From Firmicutes bacterium HGW-Firmicutes-7 (GTDB taxonomy: Bacteria > Bacillota > Clostridia > Lachnospirales > Vallitaleaceae), in contig PGZO01000008.1 of assembly GCA_002841375.1 (NCBI GenBank), positions 1 through 64,000 of the forward strand: a DNA stretch of 64,000 nucleotides, read 5' to 3'. The position numbers and the translations under genes were made by a program. This document shows, piece by piece, positions 25,960 through 35,204 of the stretch (position 1 is its first letter; each line of letters starts with the position of its first letter). The notes under the pieces were generated by a model. That model did not search any database. It had not been told where the DNA came from and saw only the letters and a program-made list of their open reading frames with translations.

Positions 25960-26916
25960 TTATTCTGCTAGTTTTTGTTCTTTTTCTAGTGCCTTTTGTT
26001 TTAAATTCCCCATAACCCTATCGTTCAATTCTTGGGCCGCGTTATAGCCCATAGCCTTTTGCCTATGATTAATCGCCGCAGATTCAACGATAATCGAAAG
26101 ATTACGTCCAGGTCTAATAGGAATGGTATGACATACCACTTTATTACCTAAAATCTCTGTAAATTCTTGTTCTAATCCTAAACGATCATATTCTTTTTTA
26201 GAATCCCAGTCTTCGAGCTTGATTACTAAATCAATGCTATGTCTTTCCTTTACCGATTCAACGCCAAATAATGTTTTGCAATCAATAATACCTATACCAC
26301 GTAACTCAATTAAATATCGAATGATATCTGGTGATGTTCCCAGTAAAGTTTCGTCGGATACCTTCGCTATTTCTACAACATCATCTGCAACAAGTCGATG
26401 TCCTCTTTTAATTAGTTCAAGAGCAGCTTCACTTTTTCCAATTCCACTTTCACCCATTATAAGAACGCCTTCACCAAAAACGTCTACTAAACCTCCATGA
26501 ATGGATATCCTTGGCGCCAGCTCAACCTTTAAAAACCTAATTAGTTCAGACATAAAGTAAGAGGTTGCTTTATTTGTTTGAAGCAATGGAACCTTATATT
26601 TATTTGCAGCGTCAATTATTTCTTGAACTGGTTCTAATTCTCTTGACAATATTAAGCATGGAATTTTACTGGAAAATAGTTTTTCTAGTACCTCCACCTT
26701 TCTTTCACGCTCTAAAGTTTGTATATAAGTATATTCTACCTTGCCAATGATCTGAACACGTTCAGCATCAAAATAGTTAAAAAACCCAGCTAGCTGTAGC
26801 GCTGGTCTATTTACATCAGTTTGTCCAATTTTTATGTCGTCGACTGATGTATCGGGTGATAAATTCGTCAACTTCATTTTATCAATAATATCTGTTAAAA
26901 GAACAGCATTCATCAT
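25960..26916 (-). CDS. hprK: HPr kinase/phosphorylase
   Basis: Phosphorylates or dephosphorylates Ser46 of HPr, the switch of carbon catabolite repression in Firmicutes. The 318-residue product has an N-terminal domain, the P-loop GESGIGKSEAALELIKRGH (about 153-171), catalytic VADDVVEI, and the family signature ELRGIGIIDC. The C-terminal segment is GRNLSIIVESAAINHRQKAMGYNAA. The ATG at 26916 follows GGAGG by 5 nt. A good sigma-A promoter is at 26970-26998. No lgt or ppaX follows as in Bacillus; a ROK kinase does. Confidence 0.95.
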   Translation of the reverse strand: MMNAVLLTDIIDKMKLTNLSPDTSVDDIKIGQTDVNRPALQLAGFFNYFDAERVQIIGKVEYTYIQTLERERKVEVLEKLFSSKIPCLILSRELEPVQEIIDAANKYKVPLLQTNKATSYFMSELIRFLKVELAPRISIHGGLVDVFGEGVLIMGESGIGKSEAALELIKRGHRLVADDVVEIAKVSDETLLGTSPDIIRYLIELRGIGIIDCKTLFGVESVKERHSIDLVIKLEDWDSKKEYDRLGLEQEFTEILGNKVVCHTIPIRPGRNLSIIVESAAINHRQKAMGYNAAQELNDRVMGNLKQKALEKEQKLAE

Positions 26917-26969
26917 AAATACCTCCACATTTGATAATCATAATCATTAATGTATTTGAAATCAATACC

Positions 26970-26998
26970 ATTTTATCACAACAAATGTCGTATGGCAA
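26970..26998 (-). promoter_or_regulatory. Sigma-A promoter of hprK
   Basis: The minus strand has TTGCCA (26993-26998), 17 bp, then TAAAAT (26970-26975), 53 bp upstream of the hprK ATG. One mismatch in each hexamer. Confidence 0.75.
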
Positions 26999-27008
26999 GG
27001 ATATGACA

Positions 27009-27067
27009 AAGGAGGCAAACGCAGGAATATGTTCTCAATTATTACATATTCCAACGTTGTCCTCCTT
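27009..27067 (-). terminator. Long two-block hairpin after uvrC, likely terminator
   Basis: AAGGAGG (27009-27015) pairs with CCTCCTT (27061-27067), and GGAATATGT (27024-27032) with ACATATTCC (27044-27052), with internal loops between. It lies between uvrC and the hprK promoter. The T-run after it is weak on the minus strand (TTTGTC). Confidence 0.55.
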
Positions 27068-27127
27068 CACTTTTATACTTCAACTATTTATGTGACTAGC
27101 TATCATTTTATTTTTAACATCTTTTAG

Positions 27128-29014
27128 CTATGAACTCTCATTATCGTTTTTTTTCTTATGAAAGAATTCAAATACTATTTCAGCTGTTTTTTTATTCATA
27201 GCCTCTACAACACTTAATTCCTCTACTGAAGCTTGTCTTATTTTCTCTACTGATCCAAAATGAAGTAATAGGTTTTTCCTTCTTATTGGACCTATACCTT
27301 CAATATCATTTAAAATTGATGCAACTTGGTTTTTTGCTCTTAATTTCTTATGGTATTCAATAGCAAAACGGTGGGCTTCATCTTGAATTCTAGTAATTAG
27401 CTTAAAAGCCTCAGAATGTTTTGATAACACTACTTCCTGATCTTTATAAATAAGCCCTCTTGTATGATGATGTTCATCTTTAATCATACCGCATATAGGA
27501 ATTTCTAACCCAATTTTCTCCAAAACCTTAAGCCCAATATTAACTTGCCCCTTACCACCATCCATTAAAATCAAATCCGGTAACCTCGTAAATTTCCCAT
27601 ACATCGATGGCAATCCCTTTTCAAGTATTTCCTTTTGCTCTTCCAACGCTCTAGTAAATCTTCGAGTCAGCACTTCTTCTAAACTTGCATAATCATCTGG
27701 TCCTGCTACCTCTTTTATTTTAAACTTTCTATAATCACTTCTCTTAGGAACGCCTTCTTCGAATACAATCATTGAGCCCACGGATTCAAATCCTTGTGTA
27801 TTTGATATATCATAAGCTTCTACTCTAACAACCTTGCCTTCAAGGTTAATGAGCTGTGATAGCTCCATTAGCGCACCTTTCGTGGTAATTTCCTTTTTCT
27901 TCATATTACTTCCAAATTGTTGAAGTGATAACATCGCATTTTTAGCGGCTAACTCCACCAATTTATTCTTCTCGCCTTTTTGAGGAACTTTAATATAAAC
28001 CTTTTGCCCCCTTTTGTCAGAAAGCCACTGTGAAATAATATCCGCATCCTCCAAATCTTCTTGTAAAACAAGTTCCTTTGGTATAAATGGTGTACCCGAA
28101 TAAAATTGTTTGACAAAAGTCGTAAGGATTTCTGTCCCTGACAAATCCTCAACATCATTCAAATGAAAATGCTCTCTTCCGATCATCTTCCCATTCCTAA
28201 CAAAATATATTTGAACCAATGCTTCCTGTTCTATTTTTGCAAAAGCTATTACATCTTGGTCTTCCATTGATGCATTAATTATTTTTTGTTTTTGTCCAAT
28301 CGCCTTAACACTTGAAAGTTGATCTCTATATTCTGCTGCCTTTTCAAAGTCCAAAGCTTCTGACGCTTGAAGCATCTTCTGTTCTAGCATACGAATAATT
28401 GGCTCATATTTTCCACTTAAAAAGCCAACTACCTCATCGATATTGGCTTTATAGTCCTGGGCACTTATGTACCCTTGACAGGGCGCATAACACTGCCCGA
28501 TATGATAATAAAGACATGGTCTTTCTTTACCGATGTCTTCTGGCAATTTTCTATTACAAGTACGAATTCTCCATATTTTTCTCATTAATTCTATGGTTTC
28601 TTTTGCTGCAAGCGCACTTGCATAAGGACCAAAATACTTCGCCCTATCCTTCTGCATAGTCCTAGTAAAAATAACCCTAGGATATGCTTCATTAACTGTA
28701 ACTTTAATGTAAGGATACATCTTATCATCTTTTAACATCGTGTTGTATTTAGGACGATGTTTTTTAATCAAATTGCATTCTAAAATAAGCGCTTCAAGTT
28801 CCGAGTCTGTCACAATATACTCGAAGGAACTTATTTGACTAACCATACTTTTTATCTTCGCTGTATGATTTGCAGAACCTTGAAAATATTGCCTTACTCT
28901 ATTCTTTAACAAAATAGCTTTACCTACATAGATAATGTGATCCTTTTCATCCTTCATTAAATATACGCCTGGTTTTAAAGGCAATTTTTTCAGTTCTTCT
29001 TTGATGTCAAACAT
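27128..29014 (-). CDS. uvrC: Excinuclease ABC subunit C
   Basis: Makes both incisions in nucleotide-excision repair. The 628-residue product has the GIY-YIG nuclease ([20 protein letters not shown], about 13-32), a UVR domain near 200-240 ([14 protein letters not shown]), the RNase H-like domain ([22 protein letters not shown]), and a C-terminal double helix-hairpin-helix ([18 protein letters not shown]). The ATG at 29014 lies 8 nt after AGGAAG; the GTG at 29023 is less likely. It is 24 bp downstream of the DEAD-box gene. uvrA and uvrB are 12 kb away with their own SOS-type promoter. Confidence 0.96.
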   Translation of the reverse strand: MFDIKEELKKLPLKPGVYLMKDEKDHIIYVGKAILLKNRVRQYFQGSANHTAKIKSMVSQISSFEYIVTDSELEALILECNLIKKHRPKYNTMLKDDKMYPYIKVTVNEAYPRVIFTRTMQKDRAKYFGPYASALAAKETIELMRKIWRIRTCNRKLPEDIGKERPCLYYHIGQCYAPCQGYISAQDYKANIDEVVGFLSGKYEPIIRMLEQKMLQASEALDFEKAAEYRDQLSSVKAIGQKQKIINASMEDQDVIAFAKIEQEALVQIYFVRNGKMIGREHFHLNDVEDLSGTEILTTFVKQFYSGTPFIPKELVLQEDLEDADIISQWLSDKRGQKVYIKVPQKGEKNKLVELAAKNAMLSLQQFGSNMKKKEITTKGALMELSQLINLEGKVVRVEAYDISNTQGFESVGSMIVFEEGVPKRSDYRKFKIKEVAGPDDYASLEEVLTRRFTRALEEQKEILEKGLPSMYGKFTRLPDLILMDGGKGQVNIGLKVLEKIGLEIPICGMIKDEHHHTRGLIYKDQEVVLSKHSEAFKLITRIQDEAHRFAIEYHKKLRAKNQVASILNDIEGIGPIRRKNLLLHFGSVEKIRQASVEELSVVEAMNKKTAEIVFEFFHKKKNDNESS

Positions 29015-29038
29015 GTCCTTCACTTCCTATATCATGGT

Positions 29039-30682
29039 TTAACTATTTGCAAGCTCTACATTAACTTTTCTATTGTTTATTTTAAGGTTTTTAACTTTCT
29101 TTAGTACTCTTGTTGCACTTTCTTCATCAATGTCTACAAAAGAAAACTTCTCTAATATATCAATTGCTCCAACCTTATCTGCACTAATCCCAAATTCAGC
29201 AATAATCGCACCTAAAATATGATTTGGTTTTACTGCGTCTTTCCTACCAATATTAATGAACATGCGAGTCATGCCTTTAGCACCTCGTTTTCTTCCTGCA
29301 CTTCTTGGGGCACTTGTACTTAATCCCGTTCTACTTCCATAAGTAGTGCTCCTAGCCGCATCTGAAAATTGAACATTTATATCATTTAAGTCCGTTTTAT
29401 CATGTAGTTCTAAGTTCATCTTAATTAATGCAGCAGCTATATCTTCAAGAGAATATTTTTCTTTATCTACTTGACTCAATATTTTAGTATATTTTTTAAG
29501 GTTTTCTCCTGCAGCAATTTCCATTACCGTATCAAGAAACTTTTCAATATTGCTTTCATTAACTTCATCTAAAGTAGGGATTTGATTTTTAGCTATACTC
29601 TTTTTTGTATATTGCATAATACTATGGATCAATCTATTTTCTGGCTTCGTTACTAATGTAATTGAACGTCCTTTTTTCCCTGCTCTACCACTTCGTCCTA
29701 TTCTATGAACGTAGTATTCTTCTTTGTCAGGAACATCAAAGTTAATAATCAAATCTACTTCTTTAATATCTAATCCTCTAGCTGCAACATCTGTAGCTAC
29801 AAGTATTTTTACAACACCTTCGTTAAATTTAGACAATACACTAAGTCTTAATTCTTGCTTTAAATCGCCATGAATTTTTTCTGATGTATACCCTCTAGCT
29901 TGTAATGCATCGGCTACATCATCAACTGTCCTTTTCTTATTACAAAACACAATACATCTCGTAGGTTTATTAACGTCTAATATTCTACATAATGCTTCTG
30001 TTTTATGCTTACCTGAAACAGAACTATACTCTTGTTCAATTGTATCTGCTGTCATGACACCAGATTTCACTTTAATGAGTTTTGGATTTTTTTGGTATTT
30101 ATTCGTAATGTCTAATATACTTTTCGGCATTGTTGCTGAAAATAGTATCGTTTGACGATCTTCTCTAATATCACTCAATATGATTTCTATATCTTCTCTA
30201 AAGCCCATTTTTAACATTTCATCTGCTTCATCAAGGATAACTGTATTAATATCTTCTACTCGTATCGTTTTTCTTCTAATATGGTCCATGGTTCTACCAG
30301 GTGTACCAATAATAATTTGTGCACCATTTCTTAATGCCATTATTTGTCTATTTATCGGTTCTCCACCATAAACTGCTACCGATCTTATACCTGGTAAATA
30401 TTTTGTCAACTTTTTCACTTCGTTGGCTACTTGAACAGATAACTCTCTTGTTGGACATAGTATGAGCACTTGAGGTTTTCTGATTTGCATGTCCACTTTA
30501 TGCAATATAGGAATAACAAAAGCTGCTGTTTTTCCTGTTCCTGTTTGAGATTGTCCGATAATATCATTGCCTTCTAATATTAAAGGTATTGTTTGGAGCT
30601 GTATAGACGTAAGCTCTGTATAACCCATATCATCTACTGCTCTACTTATTTCTTCTGACACATTCATTTCTTTAAAAATCAT
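29039..30682 (-). CDS. DEAD-box RNA helicase (CshA/DeaD type)
   Basis: ATP-dependent RNA helicase for ribosome assembly, cold adaptation or mRNA turnover. The 547-residue product has the Q motif, Walker A SQTGTGKTAAFV (about 44-55), PTRELSVQVA, TPGRTMDHI, DEADEML (about 150), SATMPKS, VATDVAARGLD and HRIGRSGRAGKKG. A C-terminal DbpA/CsdA-type RNA-binding domain follows a basic Arg/Gly/Ser linker (about 435-470). The C-terminal domain suggests rRNA or structured RNA targets. It is co-oriented with uvrC. The 294-bp leader holds copies of the dispersed repeat. Confidence 0.93.
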   Translation of the reverse strand: MIFKEMNVSEEISRAVDDMGYTELTSIQLQTIPLILEGNDIIGQSQTGTGKTAAFVIPILHKVDMQIRKPQVLILCPTRELSVQVANEVKKLTKYLPGIRSVAVYGGEPINRQIMALRNGAQIIIGTPGRTMDHIRRKTIRVEDINTVILDEADEMLKMGFREDIEIILSDIREDRQTILFSATMPKSILDITNKYQKNPKLIKVKSGVMTADTIEQEYSSVSGKHKTEALCRILDVNKPTRCIVFCNKKRTVDDVADALQARGYTSEKIHGDLKQELRLSVLSKFNEGVVKILVATDVAARGLDIKEVDLIINFDVPDKEEYYVHRIGRSGRAGKKGRSITLVTKPENRLIHSIMQYTKKSIAKNQIPTLDEVNESNIEKFLDTVMEIAAGENLKKYTKILSQVDKEKYSLEDIAAALIKMNLELHDKTDLNDINVQFSDAARSTTYGSRTGLSTSAPRSAGRKRGAKGMTRMFINIGRKDAVKPNHILGAIIAEFGISADKVGAIDILEKFSFVDIDEESATRVLKKVKNLKINNRKVNVELANS

Positions 30683-30737
30683 TCTTTACCATCCTATTTT
30701 TTTAATTTTATAATTTAGTCGCTATTTACATTTTATC

Positions 30738-30906
30738 GACTAGGAAAGTCCTCAGGCTTGACAATCCTATCTGTTTAAAATGGCATAACCACTTTTTTGT
30801 TTACTAGGAAAGCTCTGCACAAGTTTATTAATACCTTGCAGATAGATACCCCGGGCTTTAACTGGAGCGTAGCCGATTTTCTCGTTACTAGGAAACCGAT
30901 GCATAA
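30738..30906 (+). repeat. Dispersed intergenic repeat, copy 2 and partial copies
   Basis: ACTAGGAAA occurs three times, at 30739, 30803 and 30887. The stretch 30801-30890 aligns end to end with the inverted copy at 5193-5280. Shared blocks are CTAGGAAAG-TCTGCA-AAGT at one end and AGCCGATTTTCT-GT at the other. The third ACTAGGAAA is followed by CCGATGCATAAGC, the start of a further partial copy. Confidence 0.5.
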
Positions 30907-30976
30907 GCACAATTTCCATACTAAATCACAATCTGTCTATTATATCACGAATTAACAAAATATGCAAGTTTCATTT

Positions 30977-32572
30977 CTAACTTTGTTTTATTTCACCTTC
31001 ATCAATATAATATGACGTTTGCAACGTTCTTATCTCTCTAACATGTACTACCTCTTCTCGCATCTTAACGATTGTACCCGGATATACAATTCGTTTAACC
31101 TTTACTTCACCTTCACCTTTGGCATGTAAATAAGAAATGTACTTTTTCCTTTGGTCATATAACTTCGTTAAACTGCTTTTTGCTTCAATATATTCATTTT
31201 CGATTACTTCGTGTTTTGCTTGATCTTGTACTTTTATAGAATCTCCCTTAAATCTAGATAAGCTCTTTTTGAGTGTCTCAATTTTTTCCTTCGTTCGCTC
31301 AATAGAAAGTCCCATTAAGTCATATTCTTCCTTCAACTGATCTCTATTAAACCCATTAATAACTAGCCTTGTAGGAATACCTGCTTTACTCCCTAGTTCG
31401 CCCGCCTCAATCTTGACCATTGCTTCAATATTTCCACCTATAATTTTACTTGCCGTAGATTCTAGTATCACTTCCTTTGCTGTAATGTTACAATTCATTG
31501 CATAATAACCAATGTTGACTGTTCCTTCACACTCTATGGTACAATCTGCTGCAAACTTAGTATATAGATCTCCATGACAAATTATTCTAGCTTTATTTTT
31601 CCCTGCAATACCACCTCTTATATATATATTTCCTTGTTTGCTTTCAATAAAATCTACTCCACCTATACCCATATCACCTAATATTTGAATATCATTTACA
31701 GCTCTTACCGAAAAATTATCTTCAACAGACTTTTTAACATCAACAAATCCATCAAAGTCGACATTTCCAGTGTTAAAGGATACATCTCCTGTTATTTCTA
31801 TAAAATTACTAACGCCAATCATATCTTGATCAAAAATTATTGCGCCTGTTCTTTTTGCAATTAACGTTGTTACGCCCAGCTCTTGATCAAAAATTGCTTC
31901 TACTGTAGCTTTGTCAAATTTTAATTTTTCTTGTTGTCCACGCGAAGCCTCGACTTCTTCACCCATAATATTTGTTCCCGGGACACCCTCCTTAGGTTCT
32001 ATTCGCTCACCCAGCCACTCGCCCTTTTCAATTTTATTAATCAAATTAAGCTCGTAGTGGTTCACCTTGCCATCTTGATAAAGCAAAGGTTCTGTCTTTT
32101 TTATCTCATACATTTTAATTAAAGCATCTTCTCCCGGAATAGGGGCAAGACCCTTTGCAACATCAAACTTTTCCATTGGTTTTATTGCATCTATCACTTT
32201 TTTAATATCTATTCCATATGAAATTTCTTTTTGAACAGCTACGTCAATAATTTCTCCAACCAACTGCTTCTTATCACTTTCATCAAACTTTTCCTGCGTC
32301 AATCGTATATAACCTTGAGCTAGCATCTTATCATTGGTAATAAGTAATTCTATTTTCGGCTTCAATTCTCCAATCTTAATGGGTGATGACAAACAATTTG
32401 CTAACGCTGATTGTAACGCGATAAAATTCGTTATAGTAATTCTTGGGAACTTTATTAATATTTGATTTAAGGCTTGAATCGGATAATCCTTTTTCAGCAC
32501 CTTAATAAATACTTGCTCTTCTTCAAGAATAATTTGGATAAAATCGTTTGCAAATAAAATATTCTCAAACAT
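30977..32572 (-). CDS. FapA family (DUF342) polymer-forming-like protein
   Basis: A 531-residue cytosolic protein of the FapA/DUF342 family. Its N-terminal region contains KH-like segments. The centre is a right-handed beta-helix (repeated hydrophobic-Gly turns: GDVSFNTGNVDFDGFVDV, NDIQILGDMGIGGVDFIESK, GNIYIRGGIAGKNKARIIC, ECEGTVNIGYY). A coiled coil follows near 440-490 (LSIERTKEKIETLKKSLSRF). The family occurs in motility, surface or signalling contexts and its biochemical role is not settled. The ATG at 32572 lies 7 nt after AGGAGG. The plus-strand gene next door has a sigma-D-like promoter, so a motility link is possible but unproven. Confidence 0.85.
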   Translation of the reverse strand: MFENILFANDFIQIILEEEQVFIKVLKKDYPIQALNQILIKFPRITITNFIALQSALANCLSSPIKIGELKPKIELLITNDKMLAQGYIRLTQEKFDESDKKQLVGEIIDVAVQKEISYGIDIKKVIDAIKPMEKFDVAKGLAPIPGEDALIKMYEIKKTEPLLYQDGKVNHYELNLINKIEKGEWLGERIEPKEGVPGTNIMGEEVEASRGQQEKLKFDKATVEAIFDQELGVTTLIAKRTGAIIFDQDMIGVSNFIEITGDVSFNTGNVDFDGFVDVKKSVEDNFSVRAVNDIQILGDMGIGGVDFIESKQGNIYIRGGIAGKNKARIICHGDLYTKFAADCTIECEGTVNIGYYAMNCNITAKEVILESTASKIIGGNIEAMVKIEAGELGSKAGIPTRLVINGFNRDQLKEEYDLMGLSIERTKEKIETLKKSLSRFKGDSIKVQDQAKHEVIENEYIEAKSSLTKLYDQRKKYISYLHAKGEGEVKVKRIVYPGTIVKMREEVVHVREIRTLQTSYYIDEGEIKQS

Positions 32573-32733
32573 TTTCAGTCCTCCTATTAAGTTTCTCAAT
32601 TAAACTATCGACACTATAACTATTATTACTGAGGAATATTTTTACAAATACAATGATAATGTAAGAAACGCGGTCATTCATAGCATATTTTCTTCTATCT
32701 TCTTTAAATTATTCAAATTTCTTTCATCTCAAC

Positions 32734-32761
32734 TAACACAGAAAACAATTTATGCCGATAC
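32734..32761 (+). promoter_or_regulatory. Sigma-D-like (motility) promoter candidate
   Basis: TAAC (32734-32737), 16 bp, GCCGATAC (32754-32761), compared with the sigma-D consensus TAAA-N15-GCCGATAT. It lies about 41 bp before the ATG at 32803. Confidence 0.45.
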
Positions 32762-32802
32762 ATTATTTACCATATTCAATCTCTTGATACGGAGGCGATA
32801 AA

Positions 32803-33855
32803 ATGAAGATTGAGAGCGCTAATATTTCTATGACTGCATTATCAACACAAAGTAAAACACATTCCTCGTTGGAACAGCTTCATATGTGGGCAGATGAAAA
32901 CCCACCTACTACAAACAACTCCAACGAGAAAAACAATCGTCAATTAAAAGATTTTTTAGAAGAGGTAAAAAGTTTTTCCCTTTCTTCTACTAGTATAAGC
33001 AAAGAAAAATATTTATTTGAACTAGCACCTGATGATGAAAAGAAAATCCAGCTACTAAATAAATTAATTGAAATATTAACTGGGAAAAAAATGAAGTTTT
33101 ATATCCCTAAAAGTTTTCAAAGAGTACCCTCCCAAACAATGTTAACCTATGGCGCACCAAATGTTCAGCAACAACCAATCCAACGGCAAGGATGGGGAAT
33201 AAATTATCAGAAACACGAAAGCTACTCAGAAACATCCACCTTGAATTTTGATGCAACAGGTGTTATTACAACTAGTGATGGACATACAATTAATTTAAAT
33301 TTAAGCCTTAATATGAGTAGGAGTTTTGCATCTTCAAGTCATATAAGTTTTAAAGCAGGCGATGCACTTATTGACCCTCTTGTTATTAATTATGATGGTT
33401 CACCAATAAGTTTATCTGATCAAAAAATAAGCTTCGATTTAAATAATGATGGTAAGGATGAACTCCTTTCTTTCACAAAAATGGGAAGTGGCTTTCTCGT
33501 ATTTGATAAGAATAATGACGGCATAATAAATAATGGTAGTGAACTTTTTGGACCACTATCTGGCAATGGTTTCGCAGAACTTAGCGCCTATGATAGCGAT
33601 GGAAACAATTGGATCGATGAAAATGATCCGATTTATGAAAAGCTTCAAATATGGACCAAAGATGCCCAAGGAAATGATCAACTTTTTGCTATTGGTCAAA
33701 AAGGAATTGGCGCCATATACTTAAACGCAATTAATAGTAGCTACGAACTAAAAGACACCTCCAATAATTTGCTAGGGAAGATTCAGCAAACTGGTATTTT
33801 CCTTAGAGAAGATGGTACCGCTGGAACGATTCACCATGTTGATTTAAGTGTTTAG
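32803..33855 (+). CDS. Unknown protein with RTX/EF-hand-like C-terminal domain
   Basis: A 350-residue protein without signal peptide or membrane helix. The N-terminal third is Ser/Thr/Asn-rich and polar. From about residue 195 it matches the pattern seen in RTX-type adhesins and toxins: FDLNNDGKDELLSF, VFDKNNDGIINNGSELFG, AYDSDGNNWIDENDPIYEKL, then QIWTKDAQGNDQLF and IGAIYL. The D-x-N/D-x-D-G loops can bind calcium. In large exoproteins this module is one part; here it stands alone. GGAGG lies 6 nt before the ATG. It is isolated on the plus strand between minus-strand units and may belong to a motility or surface regulon, judging only from its promoter. Confidence 0.75.
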   Translation: MKIESANISMTALSTQSKTHSSLEQLHMWADENPPTTNNSNEKNNRQLKDFLEEVKSFSLSSTSISKEKYLFELAPDDEKKIQLLNKLIEILTGKKMKFYIPKSFQRVPSQTMLTYGAPNVQQQPIQRQGWGINYQKHESYSETSTLNFDATGVITTSDGHTINLNLSLNMSRSFASSSHISFKAGDALIDPLVINYDGSPISLSDQKISFDLNNDGKDELLSFTKMGSGFLVFDKNNDGIINNGSELFGPLSGNGFAELSAYDSDGNNWIDENDPIYEKLQIWTKDAQGNDQLFAIGQKGIGAIYLNAINSSYELKDTSNNLLGKIQQTGIFLREDGTAGTIHHVDLSV

Positions 33856-33903
33856 TCACCTTATCTTTGTAGATCACGCTAGCAGACCCTATTTTAATCT
33901 AAC

Positions 33904-33942
33904 GGTAAGCTATTCTAGATTTCTTTTCTAGAAAGCTTACTT
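33904..33942. other. Hairpin at convergent gene ends
   Basis: GTAAGC/GCTTAC and TTCTAGA/TCTAGAA pair with short bulges between the ends of the convergent genes. The stem includes the last codons of gerB. There is no clean T-run on either strand, but the position fits a shared termination hairpin. Confidence 0.5.
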
Positions 33943-35003
33943 CTAGCTAAATAGGTGATATAAATGAGGATAGGTAATAGTCCGTTAATAACAAGCGAAT
34001 AAGGTGTGTATATTTCATAAAATAACGTTTCTACTTCAAGCAAATCTTCGTAAGCAATAAATGCTAAAATCGAGCATACAAAAGCAACTGGTACTATAAT
34101 AAAGTAGTAATTATTTAAATTAAATACATGTTTTAACCCAATTACTGCAGAAAACAAGGTTGCTGTATACTTGACAAACCCAACTATAAGAAACATAAGT
34201 ACCGAAAGAATCTCAATTCTTCTAATAAAATCACCAACTGATAATTGTCTAAATGTTAAATAAGAAGGATAATAAGCTTTTGAGAACATCTTTGGTCCTA
34301 GTACTGTTATATTGTCGAAGGTAATAGCAATTAAAATAACTGTTCCTATCAAAAGTCCATACATAAAAACCTTCGTATAGGATGCTTTTGTATCTAATTC
34401 ATTTAAAAAACCTAATAAATGTGCAACTTGCACCATAGGGAATGCAATGATATGAATGGTTGCTTGCATGACAGGTGCAAACCCATTGTACATAACAGGA
34501 TAAACAACGTCTAATTCTCTTGAAGGCGTTAGAAAAATCACTTCAAATAACACAACTATTACAACGATGCATATGTAAAATTGGCACCATTTTCCAAAAA
34601 TTAATATACCCTTTTTTATCATATAAATACTTACCAATACAAGCATAAGCATAATCATCATTATTGGCGTTTCATTAAGCCCAGTGATGTTCATAAATTC
34701 AGCTACTTTTCGAATCAATATAGCAGAAAGATAAATACCATTCCAGGTGAAAATTATCGAAAAAATTATTCCGAGATGTTTTCCAAATACAATCACATTA
34801 ATATCATATATATTTTTATTTTTAAAGGTTTTAAGTAAATATGCATACATTAAATAAATAGGGCTGCTCATCACTCCTGCCAACGCAATGGCTATCCAAG
34901 CATTTTCTTCTGCTTCCTTTCCAACGCCTGAAATCATCGCAGTCCCCATTATAAACATAACAATTATACTTATGGCTTGTTTTTGTGATAGTTTTTGTGA
35001 CAC
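33915..35003 (-). CDS. Germinant receptor B subunit (GerAB/GerKB-type permease)
   Basis: Spore germinant-receptor subunit of the inner spore membrane, related to amino-acid permeases. The 362-residue product has about ten membrane helices across its length (QAISIIVMFIMGTAMISGVG at the start), with ETPIMMIMLMLVLVSIYM and WCQFYICIVVIVVLFEV typical of the family. It binds the germinant in characterised receptors. The GTG at 35003 (VSQKLSQ) lies 6 nt after GGAG. The ATG at 35021 has no properly spaced ribosome-binding site and would overlap the small gene upstream. Last gene of gerA-gerC-small-gerB. Confidence 0.93.
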   Translation of the reverse strand: MSQKLSQKQAISIIVMFIMGTAMISGVGKEAEENAWIAIALAGVMSSPIYLMYAYLLKTFKNKNIYDINVIVFGKHLGIIFSIIFTWNGIYLSAILIRKVAEFMNITGLNETPIMMIMLMLVLVSIYMIKKGILIFGKWCQFYICIVVIVVLFEVIFLTPSRELDVVYPVMYNGFAPVMQATIHIIAFPMVQVAHLLGFLNELDTKASYTKVFMYGLLIGTVILIAITFDNITVLGPKMFSKAYYPSYLTFRQLSVGDFIRRIEILSVLMFLIVGFVKYTATLFSAVIGLKHVFNLNNYYFIIVPVAFVCSILAFIAYEDLLEVETLFYEIYTPYSLVINGLLPILIYITYLARSKLSRKEI

Positions 35004-35014
35004 AAGCTTCTCCT

Positions 35015-35203
35015 TCACCATACCTTTACAATACTTGCAAAATGATGTGGTATTTTATCCATAATAACGAGCACATATATAATTTGAAAAATCGCAAAAA
35101 AGAGCAAGTAGATCCTTAAATCTTTTTTACTCATTCTTTTTAAATTCCAAATAAAATCCAACACCCCTATAGCCGTAAACATAAACCAAGTACTTAATGT
35201 CAT
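35015..35203 (-). CDS. Small two-TM protein, candidate germinant-receptor D subunit
   Basis: A 62-residue protein with two hydrophobic segments (about 5-19 and 31-49: YLLFFAIFQIIYVLVIM) separated by a basic loop (LKRMSKKDLRI). In size and topology it resembles the D subunits found beside some Bacillus germinant-receptor genes. AAGGAAG lies 6 nt before its ATG. It begins just after the gerC stop and ends 11 bp before gerB, so it is a genuine member of the operon. No sequence motif proves family membership. Confidence 0.7.
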   Translation of the reverse strand: MTLSTWFMFTAIGVLDFIWNLKRMSKKDLRIYLLFFAIFQIIYVLVIMDKIPHHFASIVKVW

Positions 35204-35204
35204 T

